Part shown: positions 14,725-24,902 of the stretch, piece after piece
How positions within the stretch are numbered: the stretch's first letter is position 1
Layout of the letters: each line of letters starts with the position of its first letter
Source: Chryseobacterium gleum
GTDB lineage: Bacteria; Bacteroidota; Bacteroidia; Flavobacteriales_D; Crocinitomicaceae
Assembly: GCA_945897755.1 (NCBI GenBank)
Contig: CAMDGH010000021.1
Span: forward strand, 1-33,613
Direction: 5' to 3'
Length of the DNA: 33,613 nt
Notes under the pieces: generated by a model
Database searches by the model: none
The model's input: only the letters and a program-made list of their open reading frames with translations
What the model was told of the DNA's origin: nothing
Program-made: the position numbers and the translations under genes

Positions 14725-15609
14725 TTATTTTTCCCCTGCATAGTTTAAGAACAAATCGTACACGATTCCGTCTGATAATCCAATTTTTGGAACATAGAAT
14801 TCACGTACTTTTAATTCTTTAAATATAAAAGAATAAATGTCACAGGCAGGTACAATTACATCTGCCCTATCCGGCTTTAATTGAAAATATTCAACCCGTT
14901 GCTCTAATGATAATTTACTTAATTCATTGCGTAATTTATTCATGTTAAACAAGGTGATTGGATCTTGCTGCTTAGCACCTAAAATTTTGTGCACTTTATT
15001 AATGTTTCCGCCAGTAGCGAAATAACGGTGCGGAATAGATTCATCGATATTTGAATGAAGCCATAATTTAATTTCATCCCAAACAAAAGAACTTGTTTTT
15101 TCTTTAAGCAAACGAACTGTCCCCAACTCAAAAGACTTAGAAGCTACTCGTTCTCCTCTTTCAAAAACACTTATTTCTGTACTCCCTCCTCCAACATCAA
15201 TTACAATAAAAGGCTGCGTTTTATCAAAATCAAGTAAGAAAAAGGTCCCAAATATCAATCGCGCTTCTTCATCACCCGAAATAATTTCTATTTTAATTTT
15301 AGTTTCCTTGTAAATTTGTTTTACAACTTTACCTCCATTTGACGCTTCTCGCATAGCAGATGTAGCACAGGCTCTAAGATTTTTAACATCAAATATTTCA
15401 GTAATCAATTTAAATGCCTTGATCGTTTTAATAAATTCTTGTTCTTTTTTTTCTGATATTACACCTCCTTCAAAAACATCTCCACCAAGACGAAGTGGTA
15501 AACGAGTATACGACAACTTTTTGATGTAAATATGGTCTTCTTCCTGACATACTTCACCAATAAGCAATCTTGCAGCATTCGTTCCTATATCAATTGCGCC
15601 AAACTTCAT
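14725..15609 (-). CDS. Ppx/GppA family phosphatase (exopolyphosphatase-like)
   Basis: The 294-aa protein belongs to the Ppx/GppA family, which cleaves polyphosphate or pppGpp. It begins with the ASKHA phosphate loop AIDIGTNAARLLIGEV (5-20), then the SGDEEARLIFG segment (111-121) with the catalytic Glu, and the second phosphate loop VIDVGGGSTEISVFE (136-150). It has only the two N-terminal subdomains; the C-terminal HD region of E. coli Ppx (513 aa) is absent, as is usual for short family members. Which substrate it uses cannot be settled. The gene is divergent from pth. Confidence 0.88.
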   Translation of the reverse strand: MKFGAIDIGTNAARLLIGEVCQEEDHIYIKKLSYTRLPLRLGGDVFEGGVISEKKEQEFIKTIKAFKLITEIFDVKNLRACATSAMREASNGGKVVKQIYKETKIKIEIISGDEEARLIFGTFFLLDFDKTQPFIVIDVGGGSTEISVFERGERVASKSFELGTVRLLKEKTSSFVWDEIKLWLHSNIDESIPHRYFATGGNINKVHKILGAKQQDPITLFNMNKLRNELSKLSLEQRVEYFQLKPDRADVIVPACDIYSFIFKELKVREFYVPKIGLSDGIVYDLFLNYAGEK

Positions 15610-15751
15610 GAAAACTTTTTAATAGCGGACTAAATTAACAAAAAAAAGAAGAATTAAGAAAGATGATTCATACATTAATAAAAAATAAATTACCGCTTTT
15701 AAATGCCTTATTTTGTATTTTCGCAGTGACTGAAAACAAAGCGCTACACAA

Positions 15752-16315
15752 ATGAAATATTTAATTGTTGGATTAGGGAATCCAGGGCTAAAATATGAAA
15801 ATACTAGGCATAACATCGGATTTAAAGTGCTTGAAGCATTTGTACAAGAATCTGAAGCTCATTTTGAAGTAAAAAAATTAGCTCAAGTTGCTCAAGTGAA
15901 ATATAAAGGTCGGCAACTCGTTCTAATAAAACCTACAACATTCATGAACCTAAGTGGAAAAGCTGTAAACTATTACTTACAAGCTGAAAAAATACCCTTA
16001 GAAAATCTACTTATCATTACGGATGACTTGTCTTTGCCATTTGGTAAATTAAGAATGAAAGGCAAAGGAAGTAACGGAGGACATAATGGACTGAAAGACA
16101 TTCAATTAACGCTAAATACCATGGAATACACTCGCTTGCGCTTTGGAGTTGGTGACACATTTAAACCAGGACAGCAAGTGGATTATGTACTCGGGGAATG
16201 GGATTCAGTTGAAAATGAAACCCTCATAGACCGAATTCATATCGCCACAGAATTTATAAAAGGATTTGTAAGCATTGGAGTGGAACTGACTATGACAAAT
16301 TGGAACGGAAAATAA
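15752..16315 (+). CDS. pth: Peptidyl-tRNA hydrolase
   Basis: Pth releases peptides from peptidyl-tRNAs that drop off ribosomes. The 187-aa length and all key residues fit: N10 and H20 in VGLGNPGLKYENTRHNIGF, N66 in TTFMNLSGKAV, D91-D92 in TDDLSLPFG, and N112 in GSNGGHNGLKDI. It is cytoplasmic, essential in most bacteria, and has its own transcript between the divergent ppx-like gene and asnS. Confidence 0.96.
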   Translation: MKYLIVGLGNPGLKYENTRHNIGFKVLEAFVQESEAHFEVKKLAQVAQVKYKGRQLVLIKPTTFMNLSGKAVNYYLQAEKIPLENLLIITDDLSLPFGKLRMKGKGSNGGHNGLKDIQLTLNTMEYTRLRFGVGDTFKPGQQVDYVLGEWDSVENETLIDRIHIATEFIKGFVSIGVELTMTNWNGK

Positions 16316-16319
16316 ATTT

Positions 16320-16364
16320 AAGGGAACTGAATTAAGATAATAAAGATAAGAGTTTCCCTTTTTT
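16320..16364 (+). terminator. Probable terminator after pth
   Basis: AAGGGAA (16320-16326) pairs with TTCCCTT (16354-16360), followed by TTTTG. The 27-nt loop is long, so efficiency is uncertain. Confidence 0.5.
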
Positions 16365-16395
16365 GATTCAACTTCCTGTCTTTTGTCTATTTTTG
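16362..16395 (+). promoter_or_regulatory. Probable promoter of asnS
   Basis: TTTG at 16362-16365 and TATTTTTG at 16388-16395, spaced by 22 bases, fit the Bacteroidota -33/-7 promoter. The -33 box overlaps the T-run of the upstream terminator. The start codon is 38 bases downstream of the -7 element. Confidence 0.5.
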
Positions 16396-16432
16396 TTTTA
16401 CTATCAAAACGATATTCATCAAGACTAAAAAA

Positions 16433-17872
16433 ATGAAAAGAATAAGAATCATCGATCTATTAAATCAACCTGAATTAGGCAAAGAAATAAATGTAAAGGG
16501 CTGGGTGCGCGCTTTTAGAAGTAATCGATTTATTCAACTTACTGATGGCTCTACGATTCATACCTTACAAGCAGTTGTAGACTTTGAAAAACACGATGAA
16601 AGTTTATTAAAAAAAATAACTACCGCAGCAGCTTTAAGTTTGACTGGAATTCTAATCGAATCGCAAGGGAGTGGACAAGCAGTTGAATTACAAGTGTCTA
16701 AAATTGAAATACTTGGGGAAGCAAATCCAGATGATGTTCAAAAAACGGTGATGCAACCTAAAAAACATAGCTTAGAGTTTTTAAGAGAACAGGCACACCT
16801 TCGTTTCAGAACAAATACATTTGGAGCGGTTTTTAGAATACGTCATGCTGTAGCTTATGCAATCCACAAATTCTTTAATGATAAAGGATTCTTTAATTTA
16901 CACACTCCAATCATTACGGGTTCAGATGCCGAAGGAGCTGGTGAAATGTTTCGTATTTCTACTTTAGATGCTAAAAATCCTCCTCTAACAGAAAATGGAG
17001 AGGTTGACTTTTCAAAAGAATTTTTCGGCAAACAAGTAAACTTAACAGTTTCTGGTCAGTTAGAAGCAGAACTAGCTGCATTAGCTTTGGGTCAGGTATA
17101 TACATTTGGGCCAACTTTTCGAGCAGAAAATTCAAATACTTCTCGTCACTTAGCGGAATTTTGGATGGTAGAACCCGAAGTTGCGTTTAACGATCTAAAC
17201 GACAATATGGATTTGACGGAAGAATTTCTAAAATACATCTGTAACTACATTATGGATTACTGTATAGATGATTTAAAATTTTTAGACGAAAGAGATCACA
17301 CTGAACAACAAGCTAAACCTCAAGCAGACCGAAATGAACTAAGATTAACAGAACGCCTTCAATTTGTAGCTAATAATCCATTTAAACGCATCTCATATAC
17401 AGAAGCCATCGAAATCTTGTTAAATAGTTCTCAATACAAAAAGAAAAAATTCAAATTTGATGTAGCATGGGGTACTGATTTACAAAGCGAACACGAACGT
17501 TTCTTGGTGGAAAAAGAATTTAAATGCCCTGTGATCATTACCGATTATCCGGCTTCCTTTAAAGCGTTTTACATGCGTCAAAACGAAGATGGCAAAACAG
17601 TAGCTGCGATGGACGTACTTTTCCCTGGAATAGGAGAAATTGTTGGTGGGTCACAACGTGAAGAACGCTTAGACATCTTACTAGAAAAATGTAAAGCGTT
17701 TAACATTCACGAAGAAGAATTATGGTGGTATTTAGAAACACGTAAATTCGGAACTGTTCCTCATGCAGGATTTGGATTAGGATTTGAACGGATGGTTATG
17801 TTTGTTACTGGAATGTCAAATATTAGGGATGTAATTCCTTTTCCTAGAACCCCTCAAAATGCAGAATTTTAA
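16433..17872 (+). CDS. asnS: Asparaginyl-tRNA synthetase
   Basis: AsnS charges tRNA-Asn with asparagine. The 479-aa class IIb enzyme has an N-terminal OB-fold anticodon-binding domain (about residues 15-110; [20 protein letters not shown]), then the catalytic domain with [11 protein letters not shown] (204-214), motif 2 [21 protein letters not shown] (229-249) and motif 3 [12 protein letters not shown] (446-457). The EFWMVEPE and [15 protein letters not shown] phrases mark it as AsnS rather than AspS. Presence of AsnS implies direct charging. rpoN follows after 52 bases and is likely cotranscribed. Confidence 0.96.
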   Translation: MKRIRIIDLLNQPELGKEINVKGWVRAFRSNRFIQLTDGSTIHTLQAVVDFEKHDESLLKKITTAAALSLTGILIESQGSGQAVELQVSKIEILGEANPDDVQKTVMQPKKHSLEFLREQAHLRFRTNTFGAVFRIRHAVAYAIHKFFNDKGFFNLHTPIITGSDAEGAGEMFRISTLDAKNPPLTENGEVDFSKEFFGKQVNLTVSGQLEAELAALALGQVYTFGPTFRAENSNTSRHLAEFWMVEPEVAFNDLNDNMDLTEEFLKYICNYIMDYCIDDLKFLDERDHTEQQAKPQADRNELRLTERLQFVANNPFKRISYTEAIEILLNSSQYKKKKFKFDVAWGTDLQSEHERFLVEKEFKCPVIITDYPASFKAFYMRQNEDGKTVAAMDVLFPGIGEIVGGSQREERLDILLEKCKAFNIHEEELWWYLETRKFGTVPHAGFGLGFERMVMFVTGMSNIRDVIPFPRTPQNAEF

Positions 17873-17924
17873 TGAAGTTAGGAATACTTTTTAAAATACC
17901 GTATATTTAGATAAACTCTTTTAT

Positions 17925-19373
17925 ATGGCACTGAAACAACAATTATCACAACGTTTGGAGCAACGCTTGTCGCCGCAACAAATTCAGTTGATGAAATTAT
18001 TGCAAGTTCCTACAATGGAATTAGACCAACGTATTAAGCAAGAAATTGAAGAAAACCCTGCCTTAGAAGAGGGACATGAACTTACTGAAGAGGATTATAA
18101 TTCAGATGAAGATTCATACGAAAATGACGGGGATGAGGTCATTGAATTTGATTTGTCAGACTACATGGATGATGAGTCACCAGATTATAAAACCCAAGTA
18201 AGTAATCATTCTACGGATGACGATGTACGCGTAGTTCCTTTATCAGGAGAACAATCTTTTCAGGAACGAATGATAGAGCAATTACACTTACTTGATTTGG
18301 ATAATACGCAATTTAGTATAGCAGATATAATCATTGGTAATTTAGACGAATCTGGCTATCTAAACCGAACCATATACGCATTAGTGGATGACCTTGCATT
18401 TTCATCAAATATTCAAGTAGCAGAAAAAGAAATAGAAGATGTATTAAAACTTGTTCAAGAACTAGATCCTGCAGGTGTTGGTGCTAGAGACCTTAGAGAA
18501 TGCCTCTTACTCCAACTAGAACGTAAAAACGACGGAGACATTACGCGTTTTACAGCTAAAATAATCCTGGAAAATCATTTTGATGAATTTATTAAAAAAC
18601 ATTACTCCAAAATTCAACTCAAATTAGAAATAGAAGATGAAGATTTAAAAGAGGCGATTGATGAAATCCTTAAATTAAATCCTAAACCTGGAGGATCGAT
18701 GAAAGAGTCTTCTAGGCCATTACAACAAATCACCCCTGATTTTAACGTCATTGAGTTTGAAGGACAATTAGACCTAACTATAAACGGAAGAAATTCGCCC
18801 GAATTAAAGGTGAGTAAAGAATATGAAAACATGTTGCGTGGGTATTCTGAAGGTGCAAAAATAAAAAAAACAGAAAAGGATACCGTATCATTTGTAAAGC
18901 AAAAACTAGATAGTGCAAAATGGTTTATTGATGCTATCAAACAACGTCAACAAACATTATTGCTTACAATGTCCGCAATAATGAACTATCAACGTACCTT
19001 TTTTTTGACGGGAAATGAAATGAATTTAAGACCGATGATATTAAAAGACATCGCAGAACTGGTTGGATTAGATATTTCTACGGTATCAAGAGTTGCTAAT
19101 AGTAAATATGTTCAAACTAATTACGGGATTTTCTCTCTTAAATACTTTTTTTCTGAATCACTTACAAAAGATTCAGGAGAGGAAGTATCGACGCGTGAAG
19201 TGAAAAAAATCCTAAAAGAAGCAATTGAATCTGAAGATAAACACAATCCATTAACAGATGAGCAGTTAACTTCAATCTTAAACAAAGCTGGATACCAAGT
19301 TGCGAGAAGAACGATCGCTAAGTACAGAGAAGTATTGGAAATTCCAGTTGCGCGCTTACGAAAAGAATTATAA
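17925..19373 (+). CDS. rpoN: RNA polymerase sigma-54 factor
   Basis: Sigma-54 binds core polymerase and needs AAA+ activators. The 482-aa protein shows all regions: Gln/Leu-rich region I (ALKQQLSQRLEQRLSPQQIQLMKLLQVP), acidic region II (about 45-105, rich in Asp and Glu), core-binding region, the HTH (LVGLDISTVSRVANSKYV), and the RpoN box ARRTIAKYRE (460-469) near the C-terminus. The next gene begins directly after the stop codon (TAA-ATG). No activator gene is in this window. Confidence 0.96.
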   Translation: MALKQQLSQRLEQRLSPQQIQLMKLLQVPTMELDQRIKQEIEENPALEEGHELTEEDYNSDEDSYENDGDEVIEFDLSDYMDDESPDYKTQVSNHSTDDDVRVVPLSGEQSFQERMIEQLHLLDLDNTQFSIADIIIGNLDESGYLNRTIYALVDDLAFSSNIQVAEKEIEDVLKLVQELDPAGVGARDLRECLLLQLERKNDGDITRFTAKIILENHFDEFIKKHYSKIQLKLEIEDEDLKEAIDEILKLNPKPGGSMKESSRPLQQITPDFNVIEFEGQLDLTINGRNSPELKVSKEYENMLRGYSEGAKIKKTEKDTVSFVKQKLDSAKWFIDAIKQRQQTLLLTMSAIMNYQRTFFLTGNEMNLRPMILKDIAELVGLDISTVSRVANSKYVQTNYGIFSLKYFFSESLTKDSGEEVSTREVKKILKEAIESEDKHNPLTDEQLTSILNKAGYQVARRTIAKYREVLEIPVARLRKEL

Positions 19374-20024
19374 ATGAACGACCGATTAGCACACATAATA
19401 TCATGGGTTTTCCTCCCTTTACTGATGCCTTGCTATGCCTTGCTTATCACAATGTATATCCCTTCTTCTGAACCAGGATTATACCAAGAAAAAACAATCT
19501 TTTTTCTTAACCCAATCCTTAAAATAGGGATTTTAGGACTCTTTTTTATATTTTCATTTTTATTACCCTCAATATCCTTAATCATATTAAAAAAAAACAA
19601 CTTAATATCTTCGATTGATGTTGAAAAAAGAACTGAGCGAACTGCACCTATTTTACTAACCGTATTTTCTTGTGGTATTTTAGCGTGGTTTTTAATAACA
19701 AAAGCGCCAACTGGTCTGCTGCCTAAATCAATCATTTTATTACCGATTGGAGGTTTAATTGCAATCCTGATTAGCTGGGGAATAAATTATTATGATAAAA
19801 TAAGTCAGCACGCCTTAGGTGCAGGTATGTTAGTTGGGTTTTTAATCGCTTATTATCAATCACAAGCATTTTTTTACTTAACAATAATTGTTATTGCTAT
19901 ATTGATTTCAGGCGCAATAATGAGTGCAAGAATGTATTTAGGGAAACACACCCTTAGACAATCATTGATGGGATACTTCTTAGGATTTGGAGTATTATAT
20001 TTTACAATACATTACTTTTCTTAG
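19374..20024 (+). CDS. PAP2-like integral membrane protein
   Basis: The 216-aa protein has about six membrane segments. Degenerate phosphatase (PAP2) motifs can be seen: EKRTERTAPIL (about 82-92) as motif 1, SQHALGAGMLVGF (about 145-157) as motif 2, and ARMYLGKHTLRQSLMGYFLG (about 182-201) as motif 3, with the two histidines expected for phosphate transfer. Motif 1 is weaker than the consensus KX6RP, so activity is uncertain. It could dephosphorylate a membrane lipid such as undecaprenyl pyrophosphate. It follows rpoN with no gap, so the two are translated from one message. Confidence 0.6.
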   Translation: MNDRLAHIISWVFLPLLMPCYALLITMYIPSSEPGLYQEKTIFFLNPILKIGILGLFFIFSFLLPSISLIILKKNNLISSIDVEKRTERTAPILLTVFSCGILAWFLITKAPTGLLPKSIILLPIGGLIAILISWGINYYDKISQHALGAGMLVGFLIAYYQSQAFFYLTIIVIAILISGAIMSARMYLGKHTLRQSLMGYFLGFGVLYFTIHYFS

Positions 20025-20069
20025 GTTATAGCAAGGGTCTTATAATGACCTGAGTTTACTTTAATAAAA

Positions 20070-20091
20070 AAAAGGAACCTAAGCTCCTTTT
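20070..20091 (+). terminator. Terminator between rpoN operon and accC
   Basis: AAAAGGA / TCCTTTT with an 8-nt loop lies between the convergent PAP2-like and accC genes. An A-run precedes and a T-rich tract follows, so it could work in both directions. The stem is short. Confidence 0.6.
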
Positions 20092-20178
20092 ATATTTTAT
20101 TAATTTATACCAAACATAACTACAAAACTGTCCAATCTACTTGTTCTTTTTTAAAATAACATTTGGTATTATAAAAAA

Positions 20179-21513
20179 TTAAAATTCAAATGTTTCCATA
20201 AACTTAGTAGTGAAGTTTCCTTTATTGAAATCCTCATTCTCCATTAATTTCTGATGAAATGGAATGGTTGTTTTTACACCCTCAATGATATACTCATCCA
20301 AGGCACGTTTCATTTTTAGAATTGCTTCTTCTCTTGATTGAGCAACCACAATTAACTTAGAGATCATCGAATCGTAATTTGATGGAATCGTATATCCAGA
20401 ATAGGCATGTGTATCAATTCTGACTCCATGTCCGCCTGGACAATGGTAGGTTGTTATTTTACCTGGACATGGTCTAAAGTCGTTATAAGGATCTTCCGCA
20501 TTAATCCTACATTGAATTGCATGTAGTTGAGGATAATAATTTCTACCCGAAATTTTATGTCCTGCCGCAATCTTAATTTGCTCTTTAATTAAATCAAAGT
20601 TGATGACCTCTTCCGTAATAGTATGTTCTACTTGAATACGCGTGTTCATTTCCATAAAGTAAAAATCACGGTTCTTATCTACAAGAAATTCAACAGTGCC
20701 AACGCCTTCATAATTTACAGCTTTAGTAGCTTTTATAGCAGCTTGACCCATACGCTCTCTAAGCTCATCCGTCATAAAAGGAGAAGGTGTCTCTTCCACT
20801 AATTTCTGATGTCTTCGCTGTATAGAACAATCTCTTTCGGAAAGATGACATGCATTACCGAATTGATCCCCGGCAATTTGAATTTCAATATGGCGAGGTT
20901 CTTCAATGTATTTTTCCATGTAAATCCCGTCGTTTCCAAACGCAGCCGCAGCTTCTTGTTTAGCAGAATTCCATAAGGCTTCCATATCTTCTTCTTTCCA
21001 CACAATACGCATCCCTTTTCCACCACCACCAGCAGTAGCCTTGATAATTATGGGGTAAACAATTTTCTTTGCTTGCTCAATAGCATCCGTAATGTCTTTA
21101 ATCAATCCAACAGATCCTGGAATACAGGGTACTCCAGCTTGAATCATCGTTGCTTTAGCATTTGCTTTATCACCCATACCTCTAATTTGTTCAGGTAAAG
21201 CGCCAATAAATTTAATACCGTGTTTTTGACAGATTTCAGAAAATTGTTCGTTTTCTGATAAGAATCCATATCCAGGATGGATAGCATCAGCATTCGTAAT
21301 TTCTGCAGCAGCGATAATGTTTGCAATAGATAAATACGATTTACTACTTACTGCAGGCCCTATACAAACTGCTTCGTCCGCAAATCTAACAGGCAAACTA
21401 TCCTTATCAGCAGTAGAATAAACAGCTACCGTTTTGATTCCCATCTCTTTGCAAGTACGTATTATACGTAACGCAATTTCGCCCCTGTTTGCTATTAATA
21501 TTTTTTTAAACAT
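20179..21513 (-). CDS. accC: Acetyl-CoA carboxylase, biotin carboxylase subunit
   Basis: AccC carboxylates the biotin on BCCP using ATP and bicarbonate, the first half of malonyl-CoA synthesis. The 444-aa protein has the N-terminal domain ([20 protein letters not shown]), the ATP-grasp glycine loop [15 protein letters not shown] (156-169), and the metal/biotin-site phrase [15 protein letters not shown]. Length equals that of stand-alone AccC, without fused BCCP. It follows accB on the minus strand after an 82-base gap that holds a terminator-like hairpin. Confidence 0.96.
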   Translation of the reverse strand: MFKKILIANRGEIALRIIRTCKEMGIKTVAVYSTADKDSLPVRFADEAVCIGPAVSSKSYLSIANIIAAAEITNADAIHPGYGFLSENEQFSEICQKHGIKFIGALPEQIRGMGDKANAKATMIQAGVPCIPGSVGLIKDITDAIEQAKKIVYPIIIKATAGGGGKGMRIVWKEEDMEALWNSAKQEAAAAFGNDGIYMEKYIEEPRHIEIQIAGDQFGNACHLSERDCSIQRRHQKLVEETPSPFMTDELRERMGQAAIKATKAVNYEGVGTVEFLVDKNRDFYFMEMNTRIQVEHTITEEVINFDLIKEQIKIAAGHKISGRNYYPQLHAIQCRINAEDPYNDFRPCPGKITTYHCPGGHGVRIDTHAYSGYTIPSNYDSMISKLIVVAQSREEAILKMKRALDEYIIEGVKTTIPFHQKLMENEDFNKGNFTTKFMETFEF

Positions 21514-21539
21514 GTGAATTAATTTAAATGGTATAAAAA

Positions 21540-21581
21540 AAGGATTTGCATGATTGGTAAAACCAAAAATAACAAATCCTT
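21540..21581 (-). terminator. Terminator-like hairpin between accB and accC
   Basis: AAGGATTTG (21540-21548) pairs with CAAATCCTT (21573-21581); the 24-nt loop holds a smaller stem TTGGT/ACCAA. On the minus strand it is followed by TTTTTTTATACC. It would stop or reduce transcription from accB into accC. Confidence 0.6.
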
Positions 21582-21595
21582 AATAATATAAAAAA

Positions 21596-22072
21596 TTAAG
21601 AAGGATCTACCAAAAATAATGGCTGATCATATTCAACTGGTGAAGCATTATCAACTAATACCTTAACAATTTTTCCTGAAATTTCAGATTCTATATCATT
21701 AAATAATTTCATTGCTTCAATCACACAAACAACCTGTCCTTTTGATAAAGTATCTCCCACATTTACAAAAGATGGTTTATCTGGAGAAGATGAACGATAA
21801 AAAGTACCTATCATAGGAGATTTTACCATAATCAAGTGAGAGTCATCGTTTGCTGTTGGTGATTTTACCAAATCAACCGATGGTGCTGATTGAACAGCTG
21901 GTTGTGGAGCTTGAGTTGGTTGAGGAGCTTGAGCTTGATAAACAACAGTTGGCTCCGCGTATTTATGCTCACCTTTGATCGTAATTTTGAACTCTTGTTG
22001 TTCAATTTTAACCTCGCTTACTCCTGTTTTTCCAACTAACTTAATTAAGTCTTGTATTTCGTTAAAGTTCAT
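21596..22072 (-). CDS. accB: Acetyl-CoA carboxylase, biotin carboxyl carrier protein
   Basis: This is the 158-aa carrier subunit. The N-terminal helix-rich part ([23 protein letters not shown]) is followed by a Pro/Ala/Gln-rich flexible linker (about 45-65: [17 protein letters not shown]) and the biotinyl domain [25 protein letters not shown]. The biotin-attachment Lys is K122 in [13 protein letters not shown]. It follows fabH by 11 bases within the lipid operon. Confidence 0.95.
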   Translation of the reverse strand: MNFNEIQDLIKLVGKTGVSEVKIEQQEFKITIKGEHKYAEPTVVYQAQAPQPTQAPQPAVQSAPSVDLVKSPTANDDSHLIMVKSPMIGTFYRSSSPDKPSFVNVGDTLSKGQVVCVIEAMKLFNDIESEISGKIVKVLVDNASPVEYDQPLFLVDPS

Positions 22073-22083
22073 ATTAGTAAATA

Positions 22084-23073
22084 TTAAGAATTATATGCCC
22101 ATTTTAAATAAATTGCTCCCCAAGTAAAACCACCACCAAAAGCAGATAAAATAAGATTATCTCCTTTTTTTAGTTGTTTTTCCCAATCCCACAAACACAA
22201 TGGTAAGGTAGCAGCAGTCGTATTACCATACTTTTGTATGTTAATCATTACTTTATCTTTTGAAACTCCCATACGTTCAGCAGTAGCATCAATGATTCGA
22301 AGATTTGCTTGATGAGGAACCAACCAAGTAACATCTTCACTTGTAAGGTTGTTTTTTTGCATGATCTCTGCTGAAACCTCAGCCATATTTGTTACAGCAA
22401 ATTTGTAGACTGTTTTACCTTCTTGTCTTACAAAATGCTCACGGTTGTTAACAGTATCTAATGTTGCTGGAAACGCAGATCCACCAGCTGGTTGAATTAA
22501 GTATTTCCTTCCAGAACCATCGCTTCGTAAAATCGCATCTTGTACACCCAATGATTCCGTATTTGGCTCAAGTAAAACTGCACCAGCACCATCACCAAAA
22601 ATAACACATGTAGTACGATCTTGATAATCAATAATGGAACTCATTTTATCTACACCTATAATTAAAACTTTTTTGTGAGTTCCTGCTTCAATAAATTTAG
22701 CCCCTGTTTCAAGTGCGTACAAAAAACCAGAACAAGCAGCTATTAAATCAAATCCCCAAGCATTTGTTAGGCCTGCCTTATCACAGACAATATTTGCAGT
22801 GCTTGGAAAAGGGTGATCAGGGGTAACTGTTGCTACAATTACCAACTCGATTGATAATGGATCTAAATCCATTTTTTTGATCAAGGACTTTACCGCTTCA
22901 GCAGCCATATCGGATGAAGCTCCTTCTTTCATGATCCTTCTTTCAGAAATCCCTGTTCGAGATAAAATCCATTCATCAGTAGTATCAACCATTTTAGCCA
23001 GATCGCTATTTGATAAAATAGTTTCTGGCAAATAGCCTTGTACACCTGTAATTGCTGCTGATATTTTACTCAT
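22084..23073 (-). CDS. fabH: 3-oxoacyl-ACP synthase III (KAS III)
   Basis: FabH condenses acetyl-CoA (or branched starters) with malonyl-ACP to start fatty-acid synthesis. The 329-aa enzyme has the Cys-His-Asn triad: C114 in [14 protein letters not shown]254 in [10 protein letters not shown] and N284 in [11 protein letters not shown]. The C-terminal FGGGFTWGA phrase is also typical. It lies between plsX and accB with gaps of 4 and 11 bases, so it is clearly in the operon. Confidence 0.96.
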   Translation of the reverse strand: MSKISAAITGVQGYLPETILSNSDLAKMVDTTDEWILSRTGISERRIMKEGASSDMAAEAVKSLIKKMDLDPLSIELVIVATVTPDHPFPSTANIVCDKAGLTNAWGFDLIAACSGFLYALETGAKFIEAGTHKKVLIIGVDKMSSIIDYQDRTTCVIFGDGAGAVLLEPNTESLGVQDAILRSDGSGRKYLIQPAGGSAFPATLDTVNNREHFVRQEGKTVYKFAVTNMAEVSAEIMQKNNLTSEDVTWLVPHQANLRIIDATAERMGVSKDKVMINIQKYGNTTAATLPLCLWDWEKQLKKGDNLILSAFGGGFTWGAIYLKWAYNS

Positions 23074-23077
23074 ATAA

Positions 23078-24016
23078 TTAATTAAAAGCGTCGTTTACTT
23101 TTGTAGATAATCCAGATTTAGCTACATCAAAAGAATGCTTTATCATATTTTTAACAGCAATATCGTTTGATATACCATGACCTATAATTACATTCCCTTT
23201 GACACCTAAAATTGGCGTACCTCCATAATTTTCATAATTAAAACGATCAAAATAATCATCATTAATTCCCCTCTTCTTCATCATGTGATAAATCCCTTCT
23301 GCTTGTTTTAAAACAATATTACCAGTGAAACCATCACACACAATAACGTCTGCTTTACCCCGAAAAATATCTCGACCCTCAATATTACCGATGAAGTTTA
23401 ATTCTTCTGATTCGGCAAGTAACTTATATACCGCAATCGTAATGAGATTCCCTTTCGTTTCTTCTTCTCCAATATTAAGAAGAGCCACCTTAGGGTTATC
23501 AATACCATAGACATTCTTAGCATACAAAGATCCTAACATAGCAAACTGGTATAAGACATCAGGCTTACAGTCAGCATTAGAACCAACATCGAGTAAAACA
23601 GATCTACCACCATCAAAATTAGGAATAGTAGATGTGATGCAAGGTCTAATTATTCCTGGAACAGTGTTAACTTTATAAATAGCTCCTACAAGCATTGCAC
23701 CCGTATTACCAGTACTAGCGAAAGCATCTAACTCTTTTTTCGCTAACATATCGAAACCAACAGCGATTGAACTATTCGGTTTTTGAGGTATAGCTCGGGT
23801 TGGGTGGTCATGCATGGTTATTACATCAGGTGCATGAACAATTTCAAATAATGCTTGATCTATACTACGTGAGTTTAACTCATCAATGATTTGTTTACGA
23901 TCACCTAAAAGAACTATTTTAACATACTCAGGAAGTTCTTTTTGAGCAAGTATTGCACCTGAAATATTCACATTCGGGGCGAAATCTCCTCCTAAAACAT
24001 CTATTCCTATCTTCAT
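23078..24016 (-). CDS. plsX: Phosphate acyltransferase PlsX
   Basis: PlsX makes acyl-phosphate from acyl-ACP for phospholipid synthesis. The 312-aa protein begins [21 protein letters not shown] and has the conserved [16 protein letters not shown] block and the [20 protein letters not shown] region. It sits between rpmF and fabH, the classical order. Confidence 0.95.
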   Translation of the reverse strand: MKIGIDVLGGDFAPNVNISGAILAQKELPEYVKIVLLGDRKQIIDELNSRSIDQALFEIVHAPDVITMHDHPTRAIPQKPNSSIAVGFDMLAKKELDAFASTGNTGAMLVGAIYKVNTVPGIIRPCITSTIPNFDGGRSVLLDVGSNADCKPDVLYQFAMLGSLYAKNVYGIDNPKVALLNIGEEETKGNLITIAVYKLLAESEELNFIGNIEGRDIFRGKADVIVCDGFTGNIVLKQAEGIYHMMKKRGINDDYFDRFNYENYGGTPILGVKGNVIIGHGISNDIAVKNMIKHSFDVAKSGLSTKVNDAFN

Positions 24017-24037
24017 TTATAAAAAAATGAATGGATG

Positions 24038-24229
24038 TTAAATTGCTACTTCTTTCTCAATTACAACCTTACCTTTATAGTAAAGTTTTCCTTCGTGCCA
24101 AAAAGCATGATGAAATAAATGAGGCTGACCTGTAGTTGGGCAAATTGCGATATTATCTGCAACAGCTTTAAAATGCGTTCTTCTTTTGTCTCTTCTTGTT
24201 GTCGAAGTTCTTCGTTTAGGATGTGCCAT
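24038..24229 (-). CDS. rpmF: 50S ribosomal protein L32 (zinc-less form)
   Basis: The 63-aa protein starts with the L32 signature [21 protein letters not shown]. The C-terminal half has a single Cys ([16 protein letters not shown]) instead of the four-Cys zinc ribbon, so it is a zinc-independent form; similar sequences are common in Flavobacteriia. It sits between DUF177 and plsX. Confidence 0.96.
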   Translation of the reverse strand: MAHPKRRTSTTRRDKRRTHFKAVADNIAICPTTGQPHLFHHAFWHEGKLYYKGKVVIEKEVAI

Positions 24230-24252
24230 TTTACTTTGTTTATGTTATAACG

Positions 24253-24786
24253 TTAATTCTTATTAATAATTGACCAAATTGATTCATTAGACTCATCGTC
24301 GTTGTCATCATCGTCATTCTCTTCTGGTTCATTTGCATTCAAGGTGTGTTTTTGAATTAATTCCCACATCTCTTCATCACATTTACCTTCTGGATGAACC
24401 GCTCTAAGAGGTAATTGAGTAGTAATTAATTCATAGAAAGGAGATGTGACATCAATTTGATATTCATCTGGACGAATAACAATAATGGATTCATCTTCTT
24501 CATCTTCATTTCCAAACTTATAAATAATCCGATACCCTCCGGAACAAGGGATACTTAATGGGGCATTACATCGATTACAGTCAACAGTAATGAACCCTTC
24601 AACCTCAAAACTTGCAAGTAACATTGTTTCTTTTTTCTCTAACTCAAGCAGTCCTTTTAAGGAGCCATCATGAATGATAGAGTAGTCAATTGCATCAAAG
24701 AACGATTTATCAATTTCAAACTCGTAATTGTGTTTACCTTGTTTTAATCCTGTAAAAGGAATTAAAAAAAAACTATTATTAATCAC
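24253..24786 (-). CDS. DUF177 (YceD-like) protein, 23S rRNA/L32-linked
   Basis: The 177-aa protein matches DUF177, the family almost always coded next to rpmF and implicated in 23S rRNA accumulation. It has the Cys pair in VDCNRCNAPLSIPCSG (about 93-108), a second Cys in PEGKCDEEMW and an acidic tail. The start codon is GTG at 24786, because the family's N-terminus (FFLIPFTGLKQGKH) begins just after it and no in-frame ATG is nearby. It heads the lipid operon. Confidence 0.85.
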   Translation of the reverse strand: MINNSFFLIPFTGLKQGKHNYEFEIDKSFFDAIDYSIIHDGSLKGLLELEKKETMLLASFEVEGFITVDCNRCNAPLSIPCSGGYRIIYKFGNEDEEDESIIVIRPDEYQIDVTSPFYELITTQLPLRAVHPEGKCDEEMWELIQKHTLNANEPEENDDDDNDDESNESIWSIINKN

Positions 24787-24806
24787 GTTAATTAGAAATT
24801 AGAAAA

Positions 24807-24814
24807 CAAAGATA
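24807..24814 (-). promoter_or_regulatory. Probable -7 element of the DUF177-accC operon
   Basis: Minus strand TATCTTTG fits TANNTTTG and lies 20 bases upstream of the GTG start. The upstream -33 TTG is not well conserved. Confidence 0.45.
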
Positions 24815-24862
24815 GTAAAATTTAATTTAAATTGTTCATATCTTTTTGAAAAAGATAAAACA

Positions 24863-24880
24863 TGAGCATGATCTTGCTCA
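24863..24880 (-). terminator. Possible terminator after pdxA
   Basis: TGAGCA / TGCTCA with a 6-nt loop; on the minus strand it is followed by TGTTTTATCTTTTT. A second perfect hairpin (TATCTTTT / AAAAGATA) follows at 24839-24857. The stem is short, so the call is tentative. Confidence 0.45.
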
Positions 24881-24902
24881 ATAAACTAGCATCAAAAAGA
24901 GA

